Assembly: GCA_004321925.1 (NCBI GenBank) | Contig: SCQH01000109.1 | Location: forward strand, 1-38,386 | Direction of reading: 5' to 3' | Source of the DNA: Nitrospirota bacterium | GTDB lineage: Bacteria > Nitrospirota > Thermodesulfovibrionia > Thermodesulfovibrionales > UBA6898 | DNA length: 38,386 bases | In this document: positions 16,942-26,768 of the stretch, in pieces | Numbering within the stretch: position 1 is the first letter of the stretch | Layout: every line of letters begins with the position of its first letter | Program-made: the position numbers and the translations under genes | Notes under the pieces: generated by a model | What the model was told of the DNA's origin: nothing | What the model saw: only the letters and a program-made list of their open reading frames with translations | Database searches by the model: none

Positions 16942-17718
16942 TCAGCGTGCGCCTTTGCCCCCTTTTTGGGCTTCGTAGGTAAATTTAAAGACAGGGCTCT
17001 CCCCGACCAGTTTGCGGTTCGCATCAAAGGCCTTCACTCTCCAGTAATAGTCCCTGGCGGGGGCGAACGACCTTTTGAGGATTTCAGCCGGCAGCTTGTA
17101 TTCCGGTTTTTTGACATCTGCAGAAGAAATAGTCCTTCCGCCTTCTTTCTTGTAGAACTCACACCGATAAAAGACAGCACTAGCTATCGGCTCCCACGTA
17201 AATACCGTGGCTGCGTAGGCAATCTCCGCACTGTTTTCAGGATAAACAAGCCCAAAATGCACCAGTTCCTCGGCAGTCACAAAATAGGTCGCCTGCGGGG
17301 CAGGGACGCCGGGCGGGCTTGTCAGCACGAGCCTCAGGTGATGAGTCCCGGGATCAAAGGTTGGCACTGCAGGCTGACCCGGAGTTTCAACGATGACACT
17401 CGGGCCCTGCACGACATGCTGGTTCACCGTGGATATCCGCCTCCCGTCAACCTCCCAATATCCCTGAAGCAGACCGTAACCCGTAAGGCCGACCTCGACA
17501 AATGCGGCCAGCGGTTCGGTCCTCCTGACGGTCATCTCGGGTTTGTTGTTAGTGAAATAGATCCGCAGATGAGTGACCCTGAAGTCATGTCCGGCTGAAG
17601 CAGTCACGGCATGGCTATCAACCGCCAGAACGAGCGGACAGGAAAGCGCCAGACAGAAAGTAAAAGATAAAAAAATACTCAGACACCTCCGGGCTGTTTT
17701 CTTATTCATTGCTTCCAT
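16942..17718 (-). CDS. Exported protein of unknown function, Ig/FnIII-like
   Basis: 258 residues from the ATG at 17718, chosen because CAGGAGGAGCGAG precedes it; an upstream in-frame ATG at 17766 lacks such a site. Signal peptide (about 10-32, cleavage near VLAVDSHA). The mature part looks all-beta: a stretch with YWEVDGRRIS then HHLRLVLTSPPG, and a C-terminal half (FTWEPIASAVFYRCEFYK ... YYWRVKAFDANRKLVGES) that resembles a fibronectin type III fold. No catalytic motif. Last gene of a four-gene exported-protein cluster on this strand. Confidence 0.75.
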   Translation of the reverse strand: MEAMNKKTARRCLSIFLSFTFCLALSCPLVLAVDSHAVTASAGHDFRVTHLRIYFTNNKPEMTVRRTEPLAAFVEVGLTGYGLLQGYWEVDGRRISTVNQHVVQGPSVIVETPGQPAVPTFDPGTHHLRLVLTSPPGVPAPQATYFVTAEELVHFGLVYPENSAEIAYAATVFTWEPIASAVFYRCEFYKKEGGRTISSADVKKPEYKLPAEILKRSFAPARDYYWRVKAFDANRKLVGESPVFKFTYEAQKGGKGAR

Positions 17719-17818
17719 CTCGCTCCTCCTGTTTTGTGACTTACCTTTCTCGTTTTTGCTCATCATGAATAAGGTGGCCTAAGTGCTGCCGAAATATTGT
17801 ACGACTTTTCAAAGACCT

Positions 17819-17989
17819 TTATCGCCTAAAAACCTCCTGAGGCTCCGCCGCCGCCAAAGTCTCCGCCGCCGCCTTTTGTGCCGCCACCTGAAGAACTGCT
17901 GCGCGAGGAAGCGCCTGATGAGCCACTATCAGCATAAAGACTGTAATAACTCCCGCAAATACTCTCCCTATTTTTATAAGCGCCTTCAT
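17819..17989 (-). CDS. Small exported peptide, probably frameshifted Gly/Ser-rich protein
   Basis: 56 codons beginning at an ATG 6 bases after GGGAGG (GGGAGGCGATAAATG). The N-terminus MKALIKIGRVFAGVITVFML is a good signal peptide. After it this frame turns into Ala-rich sequence (QVAAQKAAAETLAAAE), while the same DNA one base shifted encodes SGSSGASSRSSSSGGG and GGGGDFGGGGASGGF up to 17826. Such Gly-rich tails end many real envelope proteins (for example TPM-domain proteins). The signal peptide in one frame and a natural-looking tail in the other suggest a one-base frameshift (true, programmed or a sequencing error) near 17930. Same strand and cluster as the two larger exported genes. Confidence 0.45.
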   Translation of the reverse strand: MKALIKIGRVFAGVITVFMLIVAHQALPRAAVLQVAAQKAAAETLAAAEPQEVFRR

Positions 17990-18044
17990 TTATCGCCTCC
18001 CATGTCTCCATTACCCTCAAACTGCATACCTCACCAGCGTTCAG

Positions 18045-18845
18045 CTACGGCATGCAGGCGAATGTTTTCTTCTGACCCGGTGCAACAGCCTGCTCAATCG
18101 CAGACTTGCAAGGCAGCGCAACCTTGAGTGCATTATAACCAGTGCTGGTATAATCAGGGGTTGAATATCCGCAGTTGACCACATTCGTGTTACTGCCCCA
18201 AACGAGGCTCATGGTTAACTTTAATTTCTGCGTCCCAATAAGAACCTCCGCTACAGAAGAGCCCTGAGGGAGCTGACCTGCGAGACCGAGGCCTGCAGCG
18301 TCGATGGGCAGCTTAAGCGTCAGTGTATCAGGACACTGAAGGATAACAAACTGGCTGAGCTTAAAAGAGGTCTGCTTACTTGTAACGCTCTGCGGCGACT
18401 TGTTCTGTATGACATTGCCGGTATCAAGGACGCATTTGAAGGTATGATTCCCGGTAGCAATCACACCGGGGGTATACTTATGGGAATATGATACTGCTGT
18501 ATCGTTCGGATTAACGTCGAACGACTTTACCATCTGTGTGTCGACATAAAAGCCGATGTTCCAGGTTGCGTTTATCGGACCTGCCTTCCGGATTTCGCAG
18601 GCGAGATTAGCATCTCCCCCCGCGCCGATTTCTGCCACGGCACCTCCCGAGCCATCCATCCCGTTGACCTTCAGTGAGACAATATTCAGAGTGGGCTGAG
18701 TCGGGGCGGAGCTTTTGGGAGTGCCGGTTTGGGTCTTTAACTGGGGAAGCCCGCGCTCTGCCGACATGGCGAAAGATGAAAACATAAAGAGACTGAGACC
18801 CGCGACTGCTGCAACTGACCTGATAATTCTCTCAGATACGTTCAT
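18045..18845 (-). CDS. Exported Cys-containing beta-sandwich protein, function unknown
   Basis: 266 residues, start fixed by CAGGAGGATCGAA before the ATG. Signal peptide ends near SFAMSA|E; a Pro/Ser/Thr linker leads to a CARDB/Ig-like domain (about 52-150: ANLACEIRKAG ... NATWNIGFYVD ... NHTFKCVLDTG). A second region (about 165-266) brings the mature cysteines to six, enough for three disulfides. Possibly a surface or periplasmic binding protein. It has its own TTGACA promoter. Codon choice looks slightly more AT-rich than the neighbouring core genes. Confidence 0.75.
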   Translation of the reverse strand: MNVSERIIRSVAAVAGLSLFMFSSFAMSAERGLPQLKTQTGTPKSSAPTQPTLNIVSLKVNGMDGSGGAVAEIGAGGDANLACEIRKAGPINATWNIGFYVDTQMVKSFDVNPNDTAVSYSHKYTPGVIATGNHTFKCVLDTGNVIQNKSPQSVTSKQTSFKLSQFVILQCPDTLTLKLPIDAAGLGLAGQLPQGSSVAEVLIGTQKLKLTMSLVWGSNTNVVNCGYSTPDYTSTGYNALKVALPCKSAIEQAVAPGQKKTFACMP

Positions 18846-18865
18846 TTCGATCCTCCTGCTTTTGA

Positions 18866-18895
18866 TTTATATATGCTAGTGCCAAGTTCTGTCAA
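18866..18895 (-). promoter_or_regulatory. Promoter of the six-Cys exported protein
   Basis: Minus strand: perfect TTGACA (18890-18895) overlapping the stop codon of the 41-aa gene, 18-base spacer, TATAAA (18866-18871, 5 of 6). Predicted start near 18859 leaves a short leader that keeps AGGAGG. Confidence 0.6.
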
Positions 18896-19017
18896 AAAAG
18901 TTCGCATGCAGGTGCAGCCCCTTTCGGCTTCTCCGCAGCCCAGACACTGGCCGCTATCAGCCACATTCCAATAGCCATCAGTGTCATTACTGATTTCAAC
19001 CTTACTGTTGTCCCCAT
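18892..19017 (-). CDS. 41-residue exported peptide, function unknown
   Basis: Starts at the ATG preceded by GGGAGGATTGAG. Residues 8-26 form a signal-peptide core (VMTLMAIGMWLIAASVW) with a likely cleavage at WAA|E, leaving a mature peptide of only ~13 residues, EKPKGAAPACELF, with a single cysteine. Alternatively it is a membrane-anchored miniprotein. The stop codon lies in the -35 box of the next gene. An orphan; coding status rests on the ribosome binding site and signal peptide. Confidence 0.55.
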   Translation of the reverse strand: MGTTVRLKSVMTLMAIGMWLIAASVWAAEKPKGAAPACELF

Positions 19018-19299
19018 CTCAATCCTCCCTCTTTGTTTGATATCTGTTAGTGTTGTGTTACTTTCCTCAGGCCATGCGCTTGAGGAGCATTGATCGTCAA
19101 GCCTGATCTGCACCGGTCAGGCATTCGATCATGTCCGAGCTCATGACCCTATTTTTTCAAATCCCATCCTCATGAGTAAAGGTACTATTCACATATGTTC
19201 CTGTATAGTTACGGGACATGAAAGGCGGGACAGATGTTCGTTGCAGAAACCATCTTCTGATGACCCGACCCCACTCACTTAAGCGCACGCCTGGACTGT
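19018..19299. other. Non-coding gap upstream of exported-protein cluster
   Basis: No gene seen. Contains a 6-bp inverted repeat GCCTGA/TCAGGC (19101-19106 and 19117-19122). No convincing promoter for the 41-residue gene was found by eye. Confidence 0.4.
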
Positions 19300-19920
19300 T
19301 TATGGCCTTTTAAGATCTTTCCCCTCGGCTGCAGGCCTCCTGAAGGTATAGGCATTATCCTTCGGAAAAGCCCCGGCATCGTCCCGGTATTTCTTCAGAA
19401 AATCCGACAGTTCCTTTGATGAGGCGGTGAGCACCGTATGCTCCCCCTTCTCATCGAGCTGCATAGATGAGAGAATGATCTTTTTCTTCTTTATCTGGCC
19501 GATCAGCCAATCCCCGTTGAGAGGGTTGAAGGAAACCGTATCCCCGCTGAGCTGAACCTTGCACACAGAGTGGACCGGCACCGTATGCAGCAGCCACCAC
19601 TTATTGGGCCCACTGCCTTCCTCCGGCTCGGCCATGACCAGGTCGGCGAAAAGGGTGCCTTCGACCCTGAAGTACTTTACATCAAGTCTGGAGCTTACGC
19701 CTTTTTCGAAGGTCCATATCCTGTTCTTTTCGAACTGCCAGGGTTCCCTGTATTGGTCTGCCAGGTTCTCACTTCCCTGAGAGACCAGCTGCCAGGCGCC
19801 GGTAATTTCAGGCAGGTCAATTAATGAGCCCTCTGTATAGAAAGGGTGAAACGATTGAATAAAACAGCCGGACAGTACCACGCTGAGCAAAAGACACCCG
19901 AAAATGCGCAATGACCCCAT
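19300..19920 (-). CDS. Lipoprotein of unknown function
   Basis: 206 residues from the ATG at 19920, chosen for GAAGGAGGTAAT directly upstream. Lipobox LSGC (VVLSGCFIQ) at about residues 14-17 makes it a membrane-anchored lipoprotein. The mature part is rich in aromatic/charged beta strands: ITGAWQLVSQGSE, VEGTLFADLVMAEP, then WWLLHTVPVHSVCKVQLSGD, and IILSSMQLDEKGEHTVLTAS, resembling a lipocalin-like or calycin-type barrel; this fold guess is weak. Twenty-five bases downstream of the 289-residue exported gene, likely the same operon. Confidence 0.75.
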   Translation of the reverse strand: MGSLRIFGCLLLSVVLSGCFIQSFHPFYTEGSLIDLPEITGAWQLVSQGSENLADQYREPWQFEKNRIWTFEKGVSSRLDVKYFRVEGTLFADLVMAEPEEGSGPNKWWLLHTVPVHSVCKVQLSGDTVSFNPLNGDWLIGQIKKKKIILSSMQLDEKGEHTVLTASSKELSDFLKKYRDDAGAFPKDNAYTFRRPAAEGKDLKRP

Positions 19921-19945
19921 ATTACCTCCTTCGGTTACCTGAGCG

Positions 19946-20815
19946 TTATTCCCCCGGCGGCTGGTCGCTCCAGCTCTCTTTGACAACCACCCATTCGCCG
20001 CCCTTCTTTTCCATATCGATCGTGCCATACTGCATCTGCTGCTCGAACATCCCGGTTACATAGAGTATCCCCTTGTCCCCGTTCTCGTAGCCTTCAGTGA
20101 CTTTCGGGTCTTTGGGTGTCATTGCCACAGCCAGCTGTAACAAGGCCTTCAATTCCTCATCAGACATTGTGTCGAGTTCTCCGGGAGGGGCCGCCTTCCT
20201 GATCTCGGCAATATCCATGGTCAGGATCTTTCTGTTATGAGCATGATACGCCTTGCCCAGTGTCCCGCCTCCGGTTGGGAGCTTCTTGCCGATCTTTCTG
20301 TCCGGTTTCGGCTCGACCGCTGCACTGAAGGTAATGTCATAGCTGTAAGGAACGTCCTTGAAAGACATCTGGGGAGCAGTCGTATAGGCGCGGCCTGAAA
20401 TCGTCCTGCCGTCGAAGGTCTTGGCCTCGAAGATATGATAGCTCGATCCCCCGCTCTCCGGCATGCCAAAGCGCTTGTGCAGCACCCCGTAGTTTATCAC
20501 CTGTTTCTCCGTGTTGATTATCTGCCGGACACAGTGCAGTTTGCCGGCGTCGGTCAGGCGAGATAGCCCAAACTCATCCCGTACCGCTTCAGCAGGGACC
20601 GGCGCATCACAGAATAACACGACCACATCCTGCTTTTTCCTGTCGAAAAACCCCGGCTGTGCATAGGCGTAAACCTGTGTTATGTTGGCCGCCGTGCCGT
20701 CCACCACCAGTTTGCCCTCGACCATGTTCTGTGCAGCAAGAGGCAGCGGCGACAGCACAAGGACTGCGAGTCCGAGACAGACCGCGGCACATCCTGTTAC
20801 TATTTTTTTTAACAT
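19946..20815 (-). CDS. Exported protein of unknown function (289 aa)
   Basis: Signal peptide (residues 8-28, LPLAAQ|N) and GGGAGGGATGATACA before the ATG. Begins EGKLVVDGTAANITQVYAYA; a second half carries KPDRKIGKKLPTGGGTLGKA and ends with an IDMEKKGGEWVVVKESW beta segment. No enzyme motif; Cys residues at about 69 and 95 could form a disulfide. Translated between a 102-residue exported protein and a lipoprotein on the same strand, so all three are probably one envelope operon. Confidence 0.75.
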   Translation of the reverse strand: MLKKIVTGCAAVCLGLAVLVLSPLPLAAQNMVEGKLVVDGTAANITQVYAYAQPGFFDRKKQDVVVLFCDAPVPAEAVRDEFGLSRLTDAGKLHCVRQIINTEKQVINYGVLHKRFGMPESGGSSYHIFEAKTFDGRTISGRAYTTAPQMSFKDVPYSYDITFSAAVEPKPDRKIGKKLPTGGGTLGKAYHAHNRKILTMDIAEIRKAAPPGELDTMSDEELKALLQLAVAMTPKDPKVTEGYENGDKGILYVTGMFEQQMQYGTIDMEKKGGEWVVVKESWSDQPPGE

Positions 20816-20873
20816 TGTATCATCCCTCCCTGACTTCAGATCCCCTCCACCATCTCCGGGGCCATGAGCCTTC

Positions 20874-21182
20874 TTAATTCCCTCTCACCTTCAGAACGAC
20901 TGAATTGATCCGGTCGATCCTTACCACGGCATCGTAGAAATCCTTCCCTGAGAGCTTCGAAATATGCAGCAGATGATCGCCAACCCTGGTCACGGTCCCC
21001 TCAAAGGTCTCGCCTGCATCCGTCCTCACCGACACACGCTTTCCCACCTGCGCTGTCAGGACCTCTTTGATACTATACCCTGCATTAAGCTCAAACGGGC
21101 CCTCTGCCGCAAACAGATCTGCAGTCACTAGTGTCATGGTCAGCATTACGCAGGCCAAAAACAACTTTATTCCTCTTTTCAT
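20874..21182 (-). CDS. Exported small SH3/Sm-like barrel protein
   Basis: 102 residues. Signal peptide (about 5-25, LFAA|EG). The rest, VGKRVSVRTDAGETFEGTVT followed by RVGDHLLHISKLSGKDFYDAVVRIDRI, has the five-strand pattern of a small Sm/SH3-type barrel, unusual for an exported protein. AAGGGGGATGACGT precedes the ATG. First gene of the three-gene envelope group. Confidence 0.72.
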   Translation of the reverse strand: MKRGIKLFLACVMLTMTLVTADLFAAEGPFELNAGYSIKEVLTAQVGKRVSVRTDAGETFEGTVTRVGDHLLHISKLSGKDFYDAVVRIDRINSVVLKVRGN

Positions 21183-21230
21183 ACGTCATCCCCCTTTCAT
21201 TATTGATCCATCATAATCACATTTACTGAT

Positions 21231-21259
21231 ACTATAGCGCAGTTTATTATTTTTGGGAA
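21231..21259 (-). promoter_or_regulatory. Putative promoter of the three-gene envelope operon
   Basis: Minus strand TTCCCA (21254-21259, 4 of 6), 17-base spacer, TATAGT (21231-21236, 5 of 6), about 48 bases before the ATG at 21182. Confidence 0.4.
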
Positions 21260-21309
21260 TGCCCACCCGCAGCTGTATTTGACAAAGCATAATTCAGCGG
21301 ACACAATAG

Positions 21310-23364
<2,055 letters not shown>

Positions 23365-23443
23365 CCGATACCATCAACCAATCTGAATTTATCTGTTTTC
23401 AAATCACCCGGCAATAAGGTAGACTGTATAAAAGAACGCATCC

Positions 23444-23812
23444 ATGCCACAGAAACTGCTTATTGTCGAAGATGAGGAGACACTCCGTGAATCCCTTAAA
23501 CGGGTATTTATCAGGGACGGGTATGAGGTCGACGGCGTCGACAGTTCTGAGGCCGCCCTGGAGACAATTAAGAACAGCAGCTACGATCTCGTGATCACCG
23601 ATATCGTTCTTCCCGGCATTAACGGGATAGCTCTGTTGAAAAGATGCAGAGAGAACAATCCTGACCTGAAGGTCATCATCATGACGGCCTTTGCCTCAAT
23701 AGAAACAGCGGTCGAGGCGATCAGGGCCGGAGCCTATGATTATATGGTAAAACCCGTCCAGCATGACCAGATCAAAAATGCGGTAAAAAAGGCCCTGACC
23801 GAACCCGGCTGA
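23444..23812 (+). CDS. Single-domain response regulator (receiver only)
   Basis: 122 residues, one CheY-like receiver and no output domain. Acidic pocket EDE at 9-11, phospho-acceptor Asp53 (DLVITDIVLPG), Thr in IIMTAFAS and Lys103 in VKPVQ all present, so phosphorylation-competent. Sequence is closest in feel to NtrC-type receivers. No histidine kinase adjacent, so it probably serves a distant kinase or phosphorelay. No Shine-Dalgarno; TATAAA lies 11 bases before the ATG. Stop codon is 2 bases from the convergent PhnD-like gene. Confidence 0.9.
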   Translation: MPQKLLIVEDEETLRESLKRVFIRDGYEVDGVDSSEAALETIKNSSYDLVITDIVLPGINGIALLKRCRENNPDLKVIIMTAFASIETAVEAIRAGAYDYMVKPVQHDQIKNAVKKALTEPG

Positions 23813-23814
23813 CC

Positions 23815-24708
23815 CTACTCGTTCTTGTAGACATAGGACTTGATATTGATCCCCGCGTCCTGGGCAAGTTTTGACACTACCTTGTAATCGTCGCGTGTTG
23901 TCTCGATGAACCTCAGGGCCCCGAATTTCTCAAGTACAGACTTCCCTTCAGGGTCGTTGCTGATATTCAGCAACGCATTCCTGAGGTTATCCCGAAGCTC
24001 TTTTTCAAGACCCTTCCGGACACAGAGCCCGTTTGACGGGACCTTGGCAGACTCGGCAAGGATAATGAGGTCCTTGTCCACCCGGGGGTCGGTCTGTCTG
24101 ATCCTGTCGTATATGCTGTGTTTCGCGGCGCCAACGTCGGCCTTTTTATCAAGGACGGCCAGGATCGCCGCATCATGACTTCCTGTAAAATAGAACTCTT
24201 TAAAGAAGGTCTTATAATCAGACACGCCATGCTGCCTGAAGTAGGCAACAGGGAAGATATAACCGGCCGTCGTCGCTTTTTCGACAAAGGCCATTTTCCT
24301 CCCCTTCATGTCACCGATGTTCTTGATCCCGCTGTCTTTTCTCACAAAGATATATCCATGGTAGGTGGAACTGCCGTCAGGATTGACCGGTCGCGCAATG
24401 GGTTCGACCCCAAGTTTCTCGATGGCAAGTGCCCCCGTAAAAGAGCCGAAGAATGCCCCATCCATCTTTTCCGCCTTGAACCGTTCAATGATATTGCCAT
24501 ATCTGCTTAAGATCGTTATATTGACCTTGACCCCTGTCTTTTTTGAAAGATATTCCGTAAGCGGACGGAACCTTTCCCGCTGCTTAAAGACATTCATCTC
24601 CGGTATGAGTCCTATCAATATCTCTTTTTGGACCGTCTGGGCAGAAGAAATGACCGGGACCGAACAAAGCAGGATAGCGACGAGCAGAAAAACCGTACAC
24701 CGTTTCAT
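23815..24708 (-). CDS. PhnD-like periplasmic substrate-binding protein
   Basis: 297 residues. Signal peptide (1-23, SSAQ), then the PhnD/PtxB-type fold: ILIGLIPEMNVFKQRERFRP, MDGAFFGSFTGALAIEKLG, and GSHDAAILAVLDKKADVGAA. Binds phosphate-, phosphite-, phosphonate-like or other oxyanion ligands in the periplasm in known members. No ABC permease or ATPase next to it, so it may feed a distant transporter or act as the sensor of a signalling system. GAGGAGG lies 5 bases before the ATG. Confidence 0.82.
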   Translation of the reverse strand: MKRCTVFLLVAILLCSVPVISSAQTVQKEILIGLIPEMNVFKQRERFRPLTEYLSKKTGVKVNITILSRYGNIIERFKAEKMDGAFFGSFTGALAIEKLGVEPIARPVNPDGSSTYHGYIFVRKDSGIKNIGDMKGRKMAFVEKATTAGYIFPVAYFRQHGVSDYKTFFKEFYFTGSHDAAILAVLDKKADVGAAKHSIYDRIRQTDPRVDKDLIILAESAKVPSNGLCVRKGLEKELRDNLRNALLNISNDPEGKSVLEKFGALRFIETTRDDYKVVSKLAQDAGINIKSYVYKNE

Positions 24709-24754
24709 AGGACCTCCTCAGCTCTTGCTGAACGTGTTATGCAAATTCTATGGA

Positions 24755-25075
24755 TCAGACCCCGGTCTCATCGCGCAGCCAATCCAGATATTCCTCTGAA
24801 CCACAAAGAATTGGCAGCGCAATAATTTCCGGGACCGTGTAACTATGCAGCTCCTTGATCCTCTGCCTCAGCGGCTCGAAAAGCTCTTTCCGTGTCTTGG
24901 CCATCATCAGCACCTCGGTCTCGTCCTCTGTCTTACCCTTCCAGCGGTAAAATGAACGGACATTCCTTACGAGGGTAACACACGCGGCCAGTTTCGCACT
25001 GATCAGCTCATCCGCCATTCGCGCTGCCGCTTCCTCATCAGGCGCCGTGATGAAAACAACAACAAATTCTACCAT
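24755..25075 (-). CDS. cutA: CutA1-family divalent-cation tolerance protein
   Basis: 106 residues, the usual CutA1 size. Characteristic blocks are the VVFITAPDEEAAARMADELI N-terminus, AACVTLVRNVRSFYRWKG, and HSYTVPEIIALPI. Forms a very stable trimer related to PII proteins; a metal role is debated. Ten bases downstream of purF on the same strand, so co-transcribed. Confidence 0.93.
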   Translation of the reverse strand: MVEFVVVFITAPDEEAAARMADELISAKLAACVTLVRNVRSFYRWKGKTEDETEVLMMAKTRKELFEPLRQRIKELHSYTVPEIIALPILCGSEEYLDWLRDETGV

Positions 25076-25085
25076 ACCTCGGCCG

Positions 25086-26492
25086 CTATTTGAACAGGAA
25101 CTCCATCTGTTCCATATGTTCTCCGGGGAAGCTTATGGGATATATGTTCGAAAAACAGGCCGTGCAGTAGTCCGATGAACCGGGGACCACCTTCAGCAGT
25201 CCGTCGATATTCATGTAGGACAGGGAATCAGCCGTGACATATTTCCGCGTTTCTTCGACATCATGGGTAGAGGCGATCAGTTCCTGCCGGGTCGGGGTAT
25301 CGATACCGTAAAAACAGGGCATGATCGTCGGCGGAGAGCTTATCCGCAAATGGACCTCCCTGGCCCCGCTCTCCCTGATCATCTTAACAATCTTTTTGCT
25401 GGTGGTCCCCCGGACGATAGAGTCGTCGATCACGACAACGCGCTTACCCTCAAGCAGCTCCCTGACAGGGTTCAGCTTGATCTTCACGCCGAAATGCCGG
25501 ATGTTCTGTTTCGGTTCTATGAATGTCCTGCCGATGTAGTGGTTGCGGATCAGTCCGAAATCAAACCTGATCCCGCTCTCCTCTGAATAGCCCAGGGCAG
25601 CAGGGACCCCCGAGTCAGGCACCGGGATGACAACGTCGGCCTCCACATGGGATTCACGTGCAAGCTGCCTGCCGAACTCCTTCCTGATGCTGTTAACGGT
25701 CTGACCGCCGAATATGCTGCTGTCCGGTCTCGAGAAGTATATAAATTCGAATATGCAGAAGGCCCTCCTGCTGCTGGTGAGGGCCTTGTGTGAGGTCAGC
25801 CCCTTGTCGTTTATGATGAGGACCTCTCCGGGTTCTATGTCACGGATATATTTTGCACTGATGAGGTCAAGGGCACAGGTCTCGGAGGCCACGACATACG
25901 CGCCGTCAACCTGCCCAAGGCAGAGAGGTCGTACCCCGTAAGGGTCCCGGGCAGCTATCAGCTCATTTTCCCTCATGATCAGGAGACTGAAGGCCCCGCT
26001 CACCTGCCTTAATGCCTGAACGACCCGCTCGTGAAAGCCCTCCCCTTTGGAATGCGCTATAAGATGGACGACCACCTCGCTGTCAGAGGTTGACTGGAAG
26101 ATGGCCCCTTCATTTTCAAGCGATTTTCTGAGTTCCCCTGCATTAACAAGGTTCCCGTTATGCCCGAGGGCAAGCGAACCCATCGAAAAATTGGCCACGA
26201 TCGGCTGAACATTCTTCAATATACTGCTGCCGGCTGTCGAATAACGGTTATGTCCGATGGCGAGATACCCGGGGAGCTTTTTCAGTCTTTTCTCATGAAA
26301 GATATCGGCGACAAGCCCCATTGCCTTCTCAATATACATCTGCTTGCCGTCAGAGGAACAGATCCCCGCCCCCTCCTGTCCCCGGTGCTGGAGCGCATAA
26401 AGTCCGAGATAGGTTAGATTTGCAGCCTCGGGATGCCCGTAGACACCGAAAACCCCGCACTCTTCATGGAATTTGTCCTGGGACATGTCCAT
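25086..26492 (-). CDS. purF: Amidophosphoribosyltransferase, Fe-S propeptide type
   Basis: First step of purine synthesis, PRPP plus glutamine to phosphoribosylamine. The start at 26492 gives 468 residues and puts the Ntn nucleophile at Cys12 (EECGVFG) after an 11-residue propeptide, the same length as in Bacillus PurF. The frame is open 32 codons further to a GTG at 26588, but that would lengthen the propeptide unusually. Glutaminase HRGQEG and HNGNLVN; PRPP site [13 protein letters not shown] (352-364). Cys246, Cys393, Cys443 and Cys446 match the [4Fe-4S] ligands of the oxygen-labile type. No strong Shine-Dalgarno for this start. Confidence 0.94.
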   Translation of the reverse strand: MDMSQDKFHEECGVFGVYGHPEAANLTYLGLYALQHRGQEGAGICSSDGKQMYIEKAMGLVADIFHEKRLKKLPGYLAIGHNRYSTAGSSILKNVQPIVANFSMGSLALGHNGNLVNAGELRKSLENEGAIFQSTSDSEVVVHLIAHSKGEGFHERVVQALRQVSGAFSLLIMRENELIAARDPYGVRPLCLGQVDGAYVVASETCALDLISAKYIRDIEPGEVLIINDKGLTSHKALTSSRRAFCIFEFIYFSRPDSSIFGGQTVNSIRKEFGRQLARESHVEADVVIPVPDSGVPAALGYSEESGIRFDFGLIRNHYIGRTFIEPKQNIRHFGVKIKLNPVRELLEGKRVVVIDDSIVRGTTSKKIVKMIRESGAREVHLRISSPPTIMPCFYGIDTPTRQELIASTHDVEETRKYVTADSLSYMNIDGLLKVVPGSSDYCTACFSNIYPISFPGEHMEQMEFLFK

Positions 26493-26536
26493 GAACTGCC
26501 CGGGATGAATACATTTTTTTCTGCAGTGGGAATCTC

Positions 26537-26553
26537 CCCTGCCGATGGCAGGG
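26537..26553 (-). repeat. Perfect hairpin in purF leader
   Basis: CCCTGCC/GGCAGGG 7-bp stem with a 3-base loop, lying 45 bases upstream of the chosen purF start. No U-run follows, so not a plain terminator; could affect translation or simply be chance. Confidence 0.4.
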
Positions 26554-26634
26554 TTATGGCAGGACGGTTTTTGAGCAGGCTTATGCACGTAAATTTATCG
26601 TATCTCCGTATGGAATATTTTTTAGTTTAACACA

Positions 26635-26690
26635 ATTGCCCATCAATAGTGGCATGTCTGCCACTGCGTTCCTCAGAATACTATTGCCCA
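26635..26690. repeat. Nested repeats in the purF / MgtE_N-Nramp divergent region
   Basis: A perfect 7-bp inverted repeat AGTGGCA-TGTC-TGCCACT (26648-26665), a second pair CAATAGT/ACTATTG (26644-26650 and 26680-26686), and a direct repeat ATTGCCCA (26635-26642 and 26683-26690). They lie between divergent start sites, where a shared operator might sit. No known box is recognised. Confidence 0.5.
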
Positions 26691-26713
26691 AAGAGGCGCC
26701 GCAAGGCTATACT
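26684..26713 (+). promoter_or_regulatory. Putative promoter of the MgtE_N-Nramp operon
   Basis: TTGCCC (26684-26689, 4 of 6; inside the second ATTGCCCA repeat), 18-base spacer, TATACT (26708-26713, 5 of 6). Leaves a leader of about 50 bases ending in GAGGAGA before the ATG at 26769. Confidence 0.45.
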
Positions 26714-26768
26714 TGAGGTGCAGTGTCGCCATTATTTGCAGCTCTAAACTCAATACTGAGGAGAAATA

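Noticed and set aside
21279-21307. Promoter for ligA (TTGACA-17-CACAAT)
   Set aside because: The geometry would place the start site past the AGGAG ribosome binding site, leaving about 5 leader bases; kept only as a remark.
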